From contig CAVXFK010000027.1 of NCBI GenBank assembly GCA_963761005.1, positions 434,001 through 498,000 of the forward strand: DNA of 64,000 nucleotides. Direction: 5' to 3'. Below the pieces are notes generated by a model. It did not search any database, was not told where the DNA came from, and saw only the letters and a list, made by a program, of their open reading frames with translations. The translations under genes and the position numbers were made by a program. This stretch comes from DASWJZ01 sp963761005 (GTDB taxonomy: Bacteria; Pseudomonadota; Alphaproteobacteria; Rhizobiales; Afifellaceae). The stretch's first letter is position 1, and every line of letters begins with the position of its first letter. Shown one piece after another: positions 18,286 to 29,087 of this stretch.

Positions 18286-19251
18286 ATGGTAATTTCCGAT
18301 CGAGCGGCGCCTTCTCCGGAGCCTGCCTTGCTGCAAGATGGCGGCTGGCCTCAGGCGTCGCTGCCGGAGCATTTGGCGCTCGGGAGATTCCCGCGCAGCG
18401 TTTCGATGGTTGCATGGGGGTACAACGAGGAGATTCTGGTCGAGGGCTTCCTGCGACGGGCCGTAGCTCTGCTTGATGCCGTGGCCTCGGACTGGGAGAT
18501 CGTGTTCGTCGACGATTGCTCCACAGACCGCATGCCGGAAATCCTCTCTAAATTCGCTGCTAGCGAACCGAGGCTCAAGATCATCCGCCACGAACAGAAT
18601 CTCAACGTTGGCATGGCCTGCCGGACGGCGGTCGCGCATGCCAGCAAGGAGTTCGTGTTTTGGCAGACCGTGGATTGGTCGTACGACATCAGCCGCCTTC
18701 GCATTTTCCTTGAACTGACTAACCACTTCGATGTGGTCCAGGGCATTCGACCCGTGCCAATCCGGCTGCTGAGCTACATCCCGGTGCTGCGCTCGATCTA
18801 TCGTGTGCGCACCCGCTCGGACAATCTCTACAAGGCGGTCATTTCGCTTGGGAACTACTACGCCCTTCGCATCCTGTTCGGGGTCCATTTTCAGGACTTC
18901 CAGAACGTTACGATCTACCCGACGCGACTCGCGCACAGCTTGAAGCTTGTAGGCCGCACATCATTCATCAATCCTGAAATGCTTCTGAAATCCTACTACG
19001 GTGGCGCGCGCTTCATCGAGGTGCCGATCCGCTTCATTGCCAGGACCGGCGGCGTCGCCAAGGGGACGAGGCCGGCCGCGGTCCTGCGGTCGATCAAGGA
19101 CACGGCGAGAAACTGGCTCGCCTGGGGAGCGCGGCATCGGCGCGAGCTGGCTCGGCGACGGGGTCAGCCAATCGCGCGGGTATCGGAGCCGTTCGGCCTC
19201 GACCAGCCGGTGCTGCGGCTGGTCTTGCCGTTGTTCGACGATTTCAAATGA
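18286..19251 (+). CDS. Family 2 glycosyltransferase
   Basis: Intact 321-residue GT2 enzyme starting four bases after the DegT stop. The N-terminal MVAWGYNEE and IVFVDDCSTDRMPEIL segments give the nucleotide-binding Asp pair, LNVGMACRTAVAHA follows, and FWQTVDWSYD takes the place of the DxD metal site (here VDWSYD). The C-terminal region around FQNVTIYPTRLA and FINPEMLLKSYY resembles polyprenol-phosphate or dolichol-phosphate sugar transferases, but no C-terminal membrane helices are present, so the protein is probably cytosolic or peripheral. It converges with the broken radical SAM/SPASM gene 40 bases on. Specificity is unknown. Confidence 0.85.
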   Translation: MVISDRAAPSPEPALLQDGGWPQASLPEHLALGRFPRSVSMVAWGYNEEILVEGFLRRAVALLDAVASDWEIVFVDDCSTDRMPEILSKFAASEPRLKIIRHEQNLNVGMACRTAVAHASKEFVFWQTVDWSYDISRLRIFLELTNHFDVVQGIRPVPIRLLSYIPVLRSIYRVRTRSDNLYKAVISLGNYYALRILFGVHFQDFQNVTIYPTRLAHSLKLVGRTSFINPEMLLKSYYGGARFIEVPIRFIARTGGVAKGTRPAAVLRSIKDTARNWLAWGARHRRELARRRGQPIARVSEPFGLDQPVLRLVLPLFDDFK

Positions 19252-19290
19252 GGCGTTTCGGGCGCGCCGGGCACCGAGGCGCGCGAGCCT

Positions 19291-20714
19291 TCATCCCTCG
19301 ACTACGCCGTTTGGCGGATCGTATTTCTGCCGGATTTCCTCGGCTATCCGCTGGCGGTCCGAAGGCGCGTATTTCGACCGCGGTGCGTCGAAGAGATAGA
19401 GGCTCGGCTCGCTGTCGCCCGACGCGCTCCATTGGGCACGCGCTGGGTGGGTGGCGAAGTCCGATCCCCGACTCCTCGCTGAATCCGACGTCGACGACAC
19501 GAAAGGTCGGCGCCCAACCCGGTCCGCTTTTCTGAATGACGGCGAACACGACCGGATGCTGGTTGGCGCGAATCGCCGTTGCGATTGGAAACGGGCCGGT
19601 AAAAAGATAGCCGGAAAGCTTGAGGCTCATCGGGGCACTTACGCCTGCAGCAAAGCCTTCCGTCACGCCCTGAAAATCGTCGTGCTCACCCAATATTCCG
19701 AGCTTGCGCTGACGGCTCGCCTCGGCGTTGCGCACGACCTTCCAGTAGTTGTGGTCCCAGGACCTGATATTTCCAATCCGGGCAGCCGGCGCAAAGCGGG
19801 ATGTCCTTGCCGTGGCCGGACAGATGCTTGTCGCGATAGAATTGGAAGCCCGGCCCGTGCCAAATGTCGGCAATCGACTCCGTGTTGACGTTGCCCATGC
19901 TGGTGTTGGCCGAGATGTCGTAGCCGCAGACCATCACATTGCCGCGACTGTCGATGTTCAGCCGCTCGAAGATGAAGGGGCAGGGCACTTCGTCGGTGTT
20001 GAGATAAGCCGCGGGGTCGGCCGACTTCGTCGGATCGAGCGTCGTGTTCACGCCCCAAGTCAGATATTTGCGCTTGATGAGGTAGTCGATACCGATGCCG
20101 TCCACCCAATAGCGTTCGACGGCGGCGATATCGACACCCGACTGGTTGACCGCAGAGGCGACGACCTTCGTCGTGCTGCGCATCTCGTTGCGCAGCTTGA
20201 TCATGCGGCGAACGTTCTCGTTCAGCTCGTCGAAGTCGAGGCCCTTGCGGACGATGTCGTAGGTCTCCTTGTCGCAGGCGTCGACCGAGAATTCGATCAG
20301 GTCGACGCCAGCCGCGAGCAGCGCACGGGAATTCTCTTCGTCGAACAGCGACCCGTTGGTGATCAGGCCGATCTTGCAGCCCTTGCTCTTGGCGTAAACC
20401 AGGAGCTCGGTCGCCTGCGGATGCAGCATCGGCTCGCCGCCGCCGGAGATGCGAAGATATGCGCCGTAAGGCCCGGATTCGTCGGCGATCTTCTTGAAGG
20501 TCAACTCCGGCATATACGGCGCGTCGCGGTATTCTTTGCGTATGCTGGAGTTCGTGTAGGGGCAGTGTGGGCAGAGCGCATTGCACGGATACACGAACGA
20601 CAGCACCAGCATCATCGGGTACTGCGACGCCTCTGGCCGCAGGCCGTAGGTCTCCGCAGCGTGGCCGGCCAGTGCGGTCGCGCGGGGAGCCTCGGTGACC
20701 GACGTCTCGGACAT
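19291..20714 (-). pseudogene. Radical SAM/SPASM protein with extra C-terminal domain, two frameshifts (copy 1)
   Basis: The first 325 codons form a complete radical SAM core: VYPCNALCPHCPY holds C44, C48 and C51, RISGGGEPMLHP is the SAM-binding GGE block, and the SPASM domain (VMVCGYD, CAGCPDW) binds auxiliary clusters. At about 19761 one extra C shifts the frame. The next frame continues with WDHNYWKVVRNAEASRQ, and a second extra base near 19467 leads to SDFATHPARAQWS and an end at 19291. The repaired protein has about 474 residues, with a 150-residue C-terminal domain I do not recognise. Its start overlaps the stop of the next SPASM gene (TGATG). It may act on a sugar or peptide; substrate unknown. 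Confidence 0.83.
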
Positions 20715-21752
20715 CAGGCGGGCTCGACCGTTTTCTGCTGCTCGTAATACCAGAACGGCCGCGTGCCCTCGACCTTCTCCTCCCCCCGGTACTCAGCGCC
20801 GGCGACCTGCCAGTCGCCACAGCCCTTGCAGAGGTTCGGAATATCGTTCCAGCGGTGCTCGCGATGCGGCTTTCGAAGCTGCTCTCCGAGCCGCTGCCAC
20901 GCTTCCTTGACGGTGATCTCGTTGATGATTGCCGACGTTGACCTTGCCTTCATAGTCGATGGCACAGGCGACCACCGAACCGTCCTGGTGAATGGCCATC
21001 GTGTTGTTGCCCCACGGGCAGGCGATACGGAAATCCGTGTCGTGCACGATCGTGTCGGTGCGGATAGTCCCAGTCGCCGTCCATTCGAGCATGGGGCGCA
21101 CCTTCACTTCGGCACCCCGCGCCTCCCAGAATTCCTGATAGGCCTCGACCTCGTGGGCGTTCTGCTTCATCGCGGAAAACTGCGCGACGATGATCGGGTA
21201 CTTCTGTCCGCGTTCGAGCCGCCGGCGGCATAGCTCTTCTACGGCCGGATAGACCTGCTCCCACTTCGCCTTCTCGCGCACGAGTTCGAACGTTTCCTTG
21301 GACAGGCCGTCGAGGCTCAGGATGAAGCGGCGGAGCGGCGAGTCCAATACCTTGTCGATGTTATCCCAGCGGTCGAGAAGCACGCCGTTGGAATTCAGAA
21401 CCAGATTGCGGCAGCCGACCTCGTGGGCATAGTCGAGGCGATCCCAGAGCTCGCCCTTGTAGCCCATGATCAAAGCTTCGCCGTAGAAGGTTGGCCATAT
21501 CTCGGTCTCGGGCGCGTTCGCCCCAAGCTCTTCGACGATCTTGTTCCAGAGCGGGCGCTTCATGTTGCGCTTGATGCGCTGAAGCTCACGATGGCTGCAG
21601 TGGATGCAGGTCAGATTGCAGATCGAGGTGTTCTCGATGACGAGCTGGGGTGGGTACTCCCACTCCTTGAGATGCGATTCGATTTCCAGCAGCTGCCGAC
21701 GCCGCTCGTCATCCTCGAGGTGCTTGCGAAGCAAACCGAAGTCCGTCGCCAT
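20714..21752 (-). pseudogene. Radical SAM/SPASM protein, one frameshift (copy 2)
   Basis: Radical SAM enzyme starting at ATG 21752. ENTSICNLTCIHCSHRE contains C45, C49 and C52 of the cluster motif. TFYGEALIMGY matches the position of the GGE block, LILNSNGV-like strands follow, and the SPASM region shows CPWGNNTMAIHQDGSVVAC. Near 20930 an extra base breaks the frame; the other register continues with INEITVKEAWQRLGEQLRK and the last cluster cysteines in NLCKGCGDWQ, ending exactly where copy 1 begins. Repaired length about 345 residues. The pair is translationally coupled and paralogous only at domain level, so they could act in sequence on one substrate. Confidence 0.83.
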
Positions 21753-21890
21753 ATCGGCTAACCCACCCCTCCGGAGCAATCGGACATTGTCAATTCGGTT
21801 GTCCTAGTTTCTTTCGGCCGCATCGGCAACAGGGCGCTCCTTACGATGCCTCGAAAGTAGCCGGCCCGAGGCACATCGGCGGAGATTCTC

Positions 21891-24156
21891 TCAGAGTGTG
21901 TCCACGAAGACTCGGTCTTCTTGCAGATCGCGAATTCGACAGCTGACACCCTCGAATGGACCTTGCCGGTACTTGATCGTCGTGTCGAGTTCCCCCTCGA
22001 ACAGAACCCCCGTCAGGAGCAGATCGGCCCTGCGAAGTTCTGGCGCCGCGGTGTTTCCCGCGGAGGCGCGCAGGCAATGGGAAAACTGGAAGGGGATGAC
22101 CACCAGCGACTTGCCCGGGCTCGTTGCGCGAACTCGGATGCCGCCTTTTTCCACAACAATTCCGATACTTGCGGCCGGAACAAGTGGCCCGGGGTTGTCA
22201 CCGGCAAGCAGGGCTTCCGCGGTGAAATCGTGCGCCGGATCTCCGAGCCACTCCAGTGCGGATCGGTTCATCTCAAGCGGCGATATCTCAATCGGCGAAA
22301 CGCCCAGATTTGGCGCTGGCACCTCGTCGACCGCCAGATTTTCTGAGCCGGCTGACGATTCGAGGACTCGGCGCATGCCTGCGGCAGGCTGCGGCCCGTC
22401 GGCGATGACGTAGCGAACGCCCAGCAGACGCAGGATGGTCAGGTCCGGGCGCCTCATGTGCAAGATATTTCGATATTGCGGATCGTCCGGATAGCTCAGG
22501 TACCGCTTCACGACTGCGAAGATCAGTGGCGTCAGCGTCTGGCTGAATTCGACCAGGGTCGGGATGTCATAGTACCACAGCCCAATGGTCCGATGATCGT
22601 TGCCGACCGCTTTGAGCAAGCCGATATCGGTACTGATACATCTGTTCCCACGTCGTAGCGGGGGAGAAGATTCTGACCCGTCATGGTGACCACGCGGCCG
22701 CGATAGGGCCCGTCGGGGGGCACCCCGACTTCAGAGCGAAGGAATTCGACGATCGGGGTCGCTTTTGGCGGATAGACGTTCGGCAGGGGATTGTGCCGGT
22801 GGTGGCGGAGATTGCCGTAGTTGAGAACAACCGCCGCCAGGACCGGTAAGAAAAGCCCAGCCCAATTCCAACACGCGCACCGGCGTGGAACCGTGTGAGA
22901 TTGGTTGCCCAGCGAACGAAACGCCAGATCCATGCGACCACGGAGATTGCGAAGATCGGATAGACCGCCCAGACGGCGAACTCGTAGTAGATCGGCGGTG
23001 CGCCGGGCAGGCTGAAATAGACCTGCGCTATCCCGAGTATTGCGATCACCGCGATGACCAGCGCGGCGCCCCCCGCAAAGGCTCTCATCCGCCCGTGGTC
23101 GAAGACGGCGTGGAAGAGTGCGCCGCATAGACCCGCGACAGCGACCAGTTGACCGAATTTCTCCGGCCGGAACATGATCGATCCTTCAATGATCTGCGGG
23201 ACGGCCCGCGTCGGAAGCTCCTTCGGAAATAGGCGGAACGCCGTGTCTCCGATCAGGCCGAACAGCACTTGCGCGAAGCCCGACGCGAGCAGCAGCGCGA
23301 TGATGGCGGCGCCCCATGCAACCTTGCGCCAAAATTCCGCGCGCCGTCGCCAGGCAAAGCCAAGCTGCACGAGACAGACGCAAGCGATAAGGGGATAACT
23401 TATCGTTGTGACGATGCTGACCGCGATGAGGGACCACCAAGCAGCGACGACAATAGCCGTCGCGCGCAGTGGATCATGCCAGTGCCGGCCAGTGCCGATC
23501 CCCTCCCACAGCACGATGACGATGAAGGGAAATGTGATCGTGGTGGCGATGTTCGGCGCGTCGGGCGAGACATTGTAGATCAGCGACGGGTAAGTCAGTG
23601 GCGTGATCAGGATTACTGCAAGCCACCCTGCCGCGACCGATTTGGCCGCAGATTGGCCGAGCCAGCGGGCCAGTAGCGTGGTCGCCAGGAATATCTCGAT
23701 GAAGGCGAACCAATGAATCGCGATGCGTTGCGCCGCGGGGCCGGTGAACAGGCCGCCAAAGCGAAGCTCGGGAATCCACAGCGTGTTGGTCGTGTACCAG
23801 ACGTCGCCCAGGCCCTGCAGCGGGTTGGTCGAGAACACCGGGCCCGATGCCGCAAATTCCGCCTGTTGACGGATCAGGGTGAGGAGGTACTGACCGTCGA
23901 TGTAGCCGAGCAGATCACCGCGGTCGAGCCAGAACGCCAAAAGGCCGATGGCCGCAGCAAGGCCGAAGTGTCGCCCCAATATCGGCCAGTCTGGTAATCG
24001 TGGCGAAGGGTAGACTTCCATCTCGGCATGAGATCGCAGGCGGCTGAACCACGCATGCGTTTCATTGCGCATTCGGTTCCACGCATCCAGCGTTCTCACC
24101 GTTGAAAAGAACTCCGTTGTCGCGGCACCGCCGACGGAATTCGAACGCAAGTGCAC
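21891..24156 (-). pseudogene. Large YfhO/GT-C-like membrane protein, two frameshifts (copy 1)
   Basis: Polytopic membrane protein of about 750 residues when joined. From GTG 24156, residues 60-430 contain about ten hydrophobic helices, with long loops near TNPLQGLGDVWYTTNTLW and LIYNVSPDAPNIATT in the positions of GT-C active-site loops. A lost base near 22850 shifts to LPVLAAVVLNYGNLR, and another shift near 22630 leads to LLKAVGNDHRTIGLWYYD and a periplasmic C-terminal domain ending FVDTL. The arrangement (membrane helices, then a soluble C-terminal beta domain) is shared with the divergent neighbour, whose end is clearly YfhO-like. Likely a lipid-linked sugar transferase. The start may be an ATG further in. 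Confidence 0.7.
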
Positions 24157-24276
24157 CCGGACGAAAGCCCGCAGCCAGCTATCAACTCTCTAGGGATCGC
24201 GCAACGGCAAGGTTGTCGGATTCGCAGGCAGCACCTATAAGCCGGCACCCGAGGTCATGATCCACGCGACAGGCGG

Positions 24277-26569
24277 ATGTCTTCATCCGAATTGCGCAAC
24301 GTTCGTCCAGCCATCGCCATCATGCCCGTCGCGGCTCGCACCGCCATCGTTGCACTCTTCCTCGTCGTCATCGCCGCGGTCTTCGTTGCTCACTATCTCA
24401 TCACGGGTACGTCCGGCTTTCTTCCCAACAGCATCGGCGCGAGCACGATTCTGTTTCTGAAGATTGGCTATGACCGCTTCCGCGATCTCGACTTCACGCC
24501 GCCAATGTGGACCGCGCTCTACGGTGCGGGCGGGCCGACGGCGGTCGGCTACGCAACTTTCAACCCGATCTTACTCCTGGTCAGCTGGGTCGAGCCGTTC
24601 GCCAATGCACTCGTCGCCTATGAGGTGCTGTTACGCGTAGTCGGCGCGTTCGGCTGCTATTGCCTGTTGCGACGGAGCCGGATCGCACTTGCGCCGGCGC
24701 TGGCGGCCTCGGGTCTGTTTGCATTCAATTTCTATTCCTCAGCGGCCGGATCGGACGCGCAGATCGGTCTCGCGATCCTGGCGTTGCCTTGGACCCTTTT
24801 GGCGTTGCACGCCACGATCGAACGGCCCGGTTTAGTCGCAGCGCTTTCGCTATCTGCGGCGATGGCGCTGTTTTATCTGGTCTCGACGATTCAGATCTTC
24901 AGCTACACGGTTGTCATTCTGTTCGTGCCGGTCACGGCGACCATCTGGTGGTATTGCGCTCCAGCAGCCGCAGGCCGCTTTGCGCTTGCCCGGCGAAGTA
25001 TTTGGCCGCTCGTCTACATCGCCTTCGCCGCAGTCGCCGCGCTGGCGCTCACTGGCTTCGACCTTGCAACGCAGGTCCAGAATCTTCAGGTGGGTTTGAC
25101 GACGCTCGATGTCTCGAACGCGACGCGGGACTACGTTCGGCTCGCGCCGGCGGCGATGCTCGTTGCGATCGCTCTATGTGCCGTGTCGTGCTCCGGCTCG
25201 GCGGGATGGCGGCTCGTCGGTGCGTTCGGAATCCTGCTTGGATATGGCTGGGTCTACCACGTGCTCGACCTCAGCCTATTCTCAGTCATCAGCGCGAATT
25301 TCGGCCAGGCGTCGCCGAGCGAGTTTATCTTCGATCTCCAAAGGCCGCGTTTCTTCCTGTCGACGCTAGGCGCGATCATGTTTCTCTACGGCGTGGGCGT
25401 CCAGGTGCGGCACGGCCGGACCGACCGAGGCCTCATTGTCCTGGTCTGCGTCGGGGCGGCCTATGGCATGGCAGCTTTGCTCTTCACGCCTTCGACCTAC
25501 TACGTCCGCTTCGCGTTCGTGCCGCTATTCGGATATTCGGCGTTTGTCGCCCTCGGGGTTGCGCGTCTTCTCGAACGCTTGCGGGAACCGCTGTCACGGG
25601 CACGGTGGATCACGGTGAGCGCAGCGATCGTCGTTCTCTTCGTCGGGGAAGCAGCTAATTTGACGCTTCGCCAGACGATCTACACCGACTCTCTCAAATA
25701 CACGCGCCTGACGAGCCCCGAGATGGCCTTCCTGTGCAAAGCTTGGGCCGAAGGCGCGGGTAATCGACGAATACGAGAATGAACATCAGTCATGGCTCGG
25801 GAAGTTTCCGTTCGAGCGCCAGGCGATCCGCGGTGGCTCGATTCCGGCCTATTCCGGCGCAGAGACGTTCTCGCGCGTCGGCGTGAGCTTCGTCATCGGT
25901 GGATTTCAGGCGTTCTACGATCGCGCGCTACGAGGAGCCTACTTCGGTGTTCGCCCCGGCGATTGGTCGCCACTGCTGAACCTCGCCGCAGTCACGCATC
26001 GGATATCCCCGGAGCCTCCGGGAACGAGCTTCGATATCGCTTTGAGGGGCCCCGACTATGTGATCGCGCGCAATCCGCAGGCGATGCCGCGCGTACAGCT
26101 CTATCCTCGCGCCGAAATCGCGGCCGACGCCGCCGGGTTGGACGAGCCTGGAGTTGTCCGTGGGATCGTCCGCCGCGATCGCGGCGGTCATCGCGCCAGA
26201 GAGACGCTGCCGACATGAAGCCGCTTGACGCATCCGCGTCCGGCTCTCGTCCGGATAGTCTCGTATTCGGACGAGAGGGTCGAGATTGCGGCGGATGTGA
26301 CGGGCCGCAGCCTCCTCGTTCTGGCGGACACCTATCATCCAGGCTGGAGAGCCTGGATCGACGGCGAGCCGTCGCCTCTACTGCGGGCGAATGTTGCGTT
26401 CCGCGGGTTGATAGTCGAGCCGGGCGCGCACACGATCGAGTTCCGTTTTGCGCCACCATACAGGACGCTCCTATTAGCGCTCGCGGTGATCGCGCTGGTG
26501 GTGCACGTTTGCGTCGGATGCTTGTGGACTGCCAAACGACTTCGCTCGGCCCGGACGACGAGTGCGTGA
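24277..26569 (+). pseudogene. YfhO-family membrane protein, frameshifted (copy 2)
   Basis: Membrane protein with about 12 hydrophobic helices in the first 490 residues, then a soluble domain. The end is diagnostic for YfhO: LVLADTYHPGWRAWIDG followed by VEPGAHTIEFRFAPP and a last membrane helix. YfhO proteins in Gram-positive bacteria are linked to glycosylation of wall teichoic or lipoteichoic acid; here the likely task is transfer of a lipid-linked sugar on the periplasmic side. One extra G near 25759 shifts the frame into VIDEYENEHQSWLGKFPF. A second disruption between 26140 and 26220 contains an in-frame TGA and looks like two offsetting shifts. It is divergent from copy 1 across 120 bases. 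Confidence 0.75.
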
Positions 26570-26571
26570 GC

Positions 26572-27411
26572 TCAGTGCGATGAGGCGGGCTTCCTCGCGC
26601 GCGCCAACCACATGAAGCCCCACGGATTGTTGGGACGGTGCGCGGCCGTATCATGCAGCAGGTTGGCGCCTATGGGCGTCACTTCCATAGCCTCGTAGCG
26701 GCGAAACAGGCGCAACATCCCCTGCCGCGTGTGCCATTCCATAAAGGGAACCCCGAAACACTCGAGGAGCATCGTCCCCGACGATGATGACGATCCACGG
26801 CGCTCCAGAATCCGGTAGATGGACCGGTCGAGCCCCGTCGCACGGTCGACGGCCTTCTGCGTCGCGCGAAGCAATTTCGCTGCCGTCACCTTGAGCGAGT
26901 ATTTCCGGTAGAGCGCGATATACGCCGTCCCACCTGGTTCCAGCACGCGAAACGCTTCGTCGACGCAACGTTGCGGCGACGGCGTGTGGTGCAGGACGCC
27001 GAGCGAGTAGACGCAATCGAACTGATTGTCCGGAAGCGGGAGGTCGAGAGCGCTGCCGACGCGGAATTCAGGCTCGACGCCGAAGCTTAGAAGGCTCCGC
27101 GCCTCGCCGGACATAGCCTGCGCAGTTCGCACCGATTCCGACGAATAATCGACACCGAGATAGCTTCCGCGCGTCATCGCAGCGCAGATGCCGAAACCGT
27201 CGATGCCCTGGCCACAGCCGACTTCGAGGACGCGCTGGTGGCGCGCGCCGATCTCCTGGAGCAGGGGCTTGATCCACGCCTCGCGACGGTAACGAAACTC
27301 CATCCTGTGGCGAAAGGCCCCCTCGGCTCCGCAGGGATGAGCGCTCCAGAAGTCCTCCTGGGGAGTGGAGTCACGCGCGGTCGTCGTCGGATAGCTCATC
27401 TCGGGTTCCAC
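26572..27411 (-). CDS. Class I SAM-dependent methyltransferase
   Basis: Intact 279-residue methyltransferase. VLEVGCGQGIDGFG is motif I, which binds SAM; YLGVDYSSESV contains the acidic residue for the ribose; DCVYSLGVLHHTPS is the motif IV/V region of the Methyltransf_11 type. The C-terminal half (ECFGVPFMEWHTRQGMLRLF) matches a group found in glycan and lipid clusters. The frame opens at GTG 27411, with ATG 27399 four codons in as an equal candidate. It converges with copy 2 of the YfhO-like gene (two-base gap) and lies downstream of two radical SAM genes on the same strand. Substrate unknown. Confidence 0.85.
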   Translation of the reverse strand: MEPEMSYPTTTARDSTPQEDFWSAHPCGAEGAFRHRMEFRYRREAWIKPLLQEIGARHQRVLEVGCGQGIDGFGICAAMTRGSYLGVDYSSESVRTAQAMSGEARSLLSFGVEPEFRVGSALDLPLPDNQFDCVYSLGVLHHTPSPQRCVDEAFRVLEPGGTAYIALYRKYSLKVTAAKLLRATQKAVDRATGLDRSIYRILERRGSSSSSGTMLLECFGVPFMEWHTRQGMLRLFRRYEAMEVTPIGANLLHDTAAHRPNNPWGFMWLARARKPASSH

Positions 27412-27497
27412 GCACCCCGCGGTGTCCGTCCGCGGCAGCGCTCATGCGAGGAAAACCGATCGACCGGCCGGTAACAAGAGGGGATGCGCGAAGGCAC

Positions 27498-29087
27498 CTA
27501 TTTCACATAAACCGATTGGGCAAGCTGGATGCCCATGCGCGCCTTGCGGATGAACTCGGGGAAGCTTCGCAGCGACCTGATCTCATTAAAGATAAAGCGA
27601 GGCCGGAAATAGAACCGCTGCACGGCGCGGTCGCGGATCTTCAGGAGCGTTGCCAGGTCGGCGTGGTTCTCGATCAGCTTCGGCGGCATGAAATCCGGTT
27701 CGGGCTTGCGCGCATATGCGCCCCAGTAGTCATCGGTGATGATGCCCTCTTGCCGCGCCTCGTCGTACATCTCCGTCCCGGCGTAAGGGATAGTGATCGA
27801 GAATTGCGCGAAATCCGCATTCAGCTCGATGGCAAAATCGATCGTCTTCTGCATGTCCGCGACTGTCTCGTCGAGGTTCCCGAACATGAAGTAGGTCAGC
27901 ACCGTCATCTTCGCCTTCTTGGCGACCTTGACGGCTCGGCGCGCCTGATCGAGCGTAATCTTCTTCTTCATCCGATCGATGACGTGCTGCGCACCCGATT
28001 CCACGCCGTAGTGGATGCGCCGGCATCCGGCTTTATGCATCAAGCCGAGCGTCTCATCGTCGATGCTTTGCGCGCTGACGCGGTCGCGGATGGCCCACTC
28101 GATGCCGAGGTTCGCCTCGATCAGGCCTTTGCAGATGTCGATCAGCCGCTTGCGCGACCAGGTGAACGTGTCGTCGTAGACTTCGACCTCGCGAATGCCC
28201 AGTGCGTGGATCTGCCGGAACTCGTCGATCACGCTTTCGGCCGTCCGCGCGATATTCTTCTGGAAGTTCAGCTTGCAGAACGTGCAGCGGTGAGGACAGC
28301 CGCGGCTCGTAATCATAGTCGTCACGTATTCGCCGTGGGCGAGCACGGAGCTGTAGTTCTTGATCGGCAGCAGAGTGCGATCAGGATGCGGCAGGTCGTC
28401 GAGCGTGCCGTGGATATAGAACATATCCGGCGCAGGCTTCACTCCGTACGGCTTCAGATGCAGCCCCTGCATTGAATTATCGGAGACACCGTTCGCCACC
28501 ATGTTGCAGAGGTAGAGGAACGGGATCTCGCCGTCGCCGACGATGACGCTGTCGACGAAGGGCACATCCAGCGTCTCTTGGGGATAAATGCCGACATGCG
28601 GGCCGCCGATCGACAGATGCGCGTACGGTAGCGCCTGCTTGATCACCTCGCCGGTGCGGTAGGCCGGATACCAGAAGTCGGTCCACGCCGAGATGCCGAC
28701 GACATCCGGCCGGTATTTCGCGGCACGCGCCGCTATCTCGTCGAACGACAGCTCCTCCGCTATCGCGTCGACCACCATCACCTCGTGTGAGGACTTCTCT
28801 TTCAGCGTGCTCGCGACGTAGAGAATCCCGAGCGGTGGTTTGTATCCGATACCCTTGCCGCCATCGTTGCTGACATGCGGCAGCAGCGAACGCACGCCGC
28901 CGGTCGTGGGCGGTTGGATCACCATGACGCGGAGCGGCCGCGTCGCGTGCTTCATATAGTCGGGAGCGGTATCCGCCGCGCTGCCGGAACGCAGCAGCAG
29001 ATCCTTCAGCCGCTCGCCACCCGACGTCTTCTGGGCTTCTGGCACGATCAGACTCGATTCAGTTACGTGAGGCCATGTGCGCCACAT
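27498..29087 (-). CDS. B12-binding-fold radical SAM protein (copy B)
   Basis: Radical SAM enzyme of up to 529 residues. An N-terminal Rossmann domain (about 50-200; VMVIQPPTTGG, ISAWTDFWYP, LSIGGPHVGIYP) is of the B12-binding type but lacks the DxHxxG histidine motif. SRGCPHRCTFC holds C264, C268 and C271. YDDTFTW, AIRDRVSA, YGVESGAQ and YFMFGNLDET are standard barrel strands. ATG 29087 overlaps the upstream radical SAM gene by 29 bases; a GTG at 29045 or ATG at residue 45 may be the true start. Such proteins include methylases, epimerase-like and ring-forming enzymes. The tandem pair suggests two steps on one glycan or lipid. Confidence 0.86.
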   Translation of the reverse strand: MWRTWPHVTESSLIVPEAQKTSGGERLKDLLLRSGSAADTAPDYMKHATRPLRVMVIQPPTTGGVRSLLPHVSNDGGKGIGYKPPLGILYVASTLKEKSSHEVMVVDAIAEELSFDEIAARAAKYRPDVVGISAWTDFWYPAYRTGEVIKQALPYAHLSIGGPHVGIYPQETLDVPFVDSVIVGDGEIPFLYLCNMVANGVSDNSMQGLHLKPYGVKPAPDMFYIHGTLDDLPHPDRTLLPIKNYSSVLAHGEYVTTMITSRGCPHRCTFCKLNFQKNIARTAESVIDEFRQIHALGIREVEVYDDTFTWSRKRLIDICKGLIEANLGIEWAIRDRVSAQSIDDETLGLMHKAGCRRIHYGVESGAQHVIDRMKKKITLDQARRAVKVAKKAKMTVLTYFMFGNLDETVADMQKTIDFAIELNADFAQFSITIPYAGTEMYDEARQEGIITDDYWGAYARKPEPDFMPPKLIENHADLATLLKIRDRAVQRFYFRPRFIFNEIRSLRSFPEFIRKARMGIQLAQSVYVK

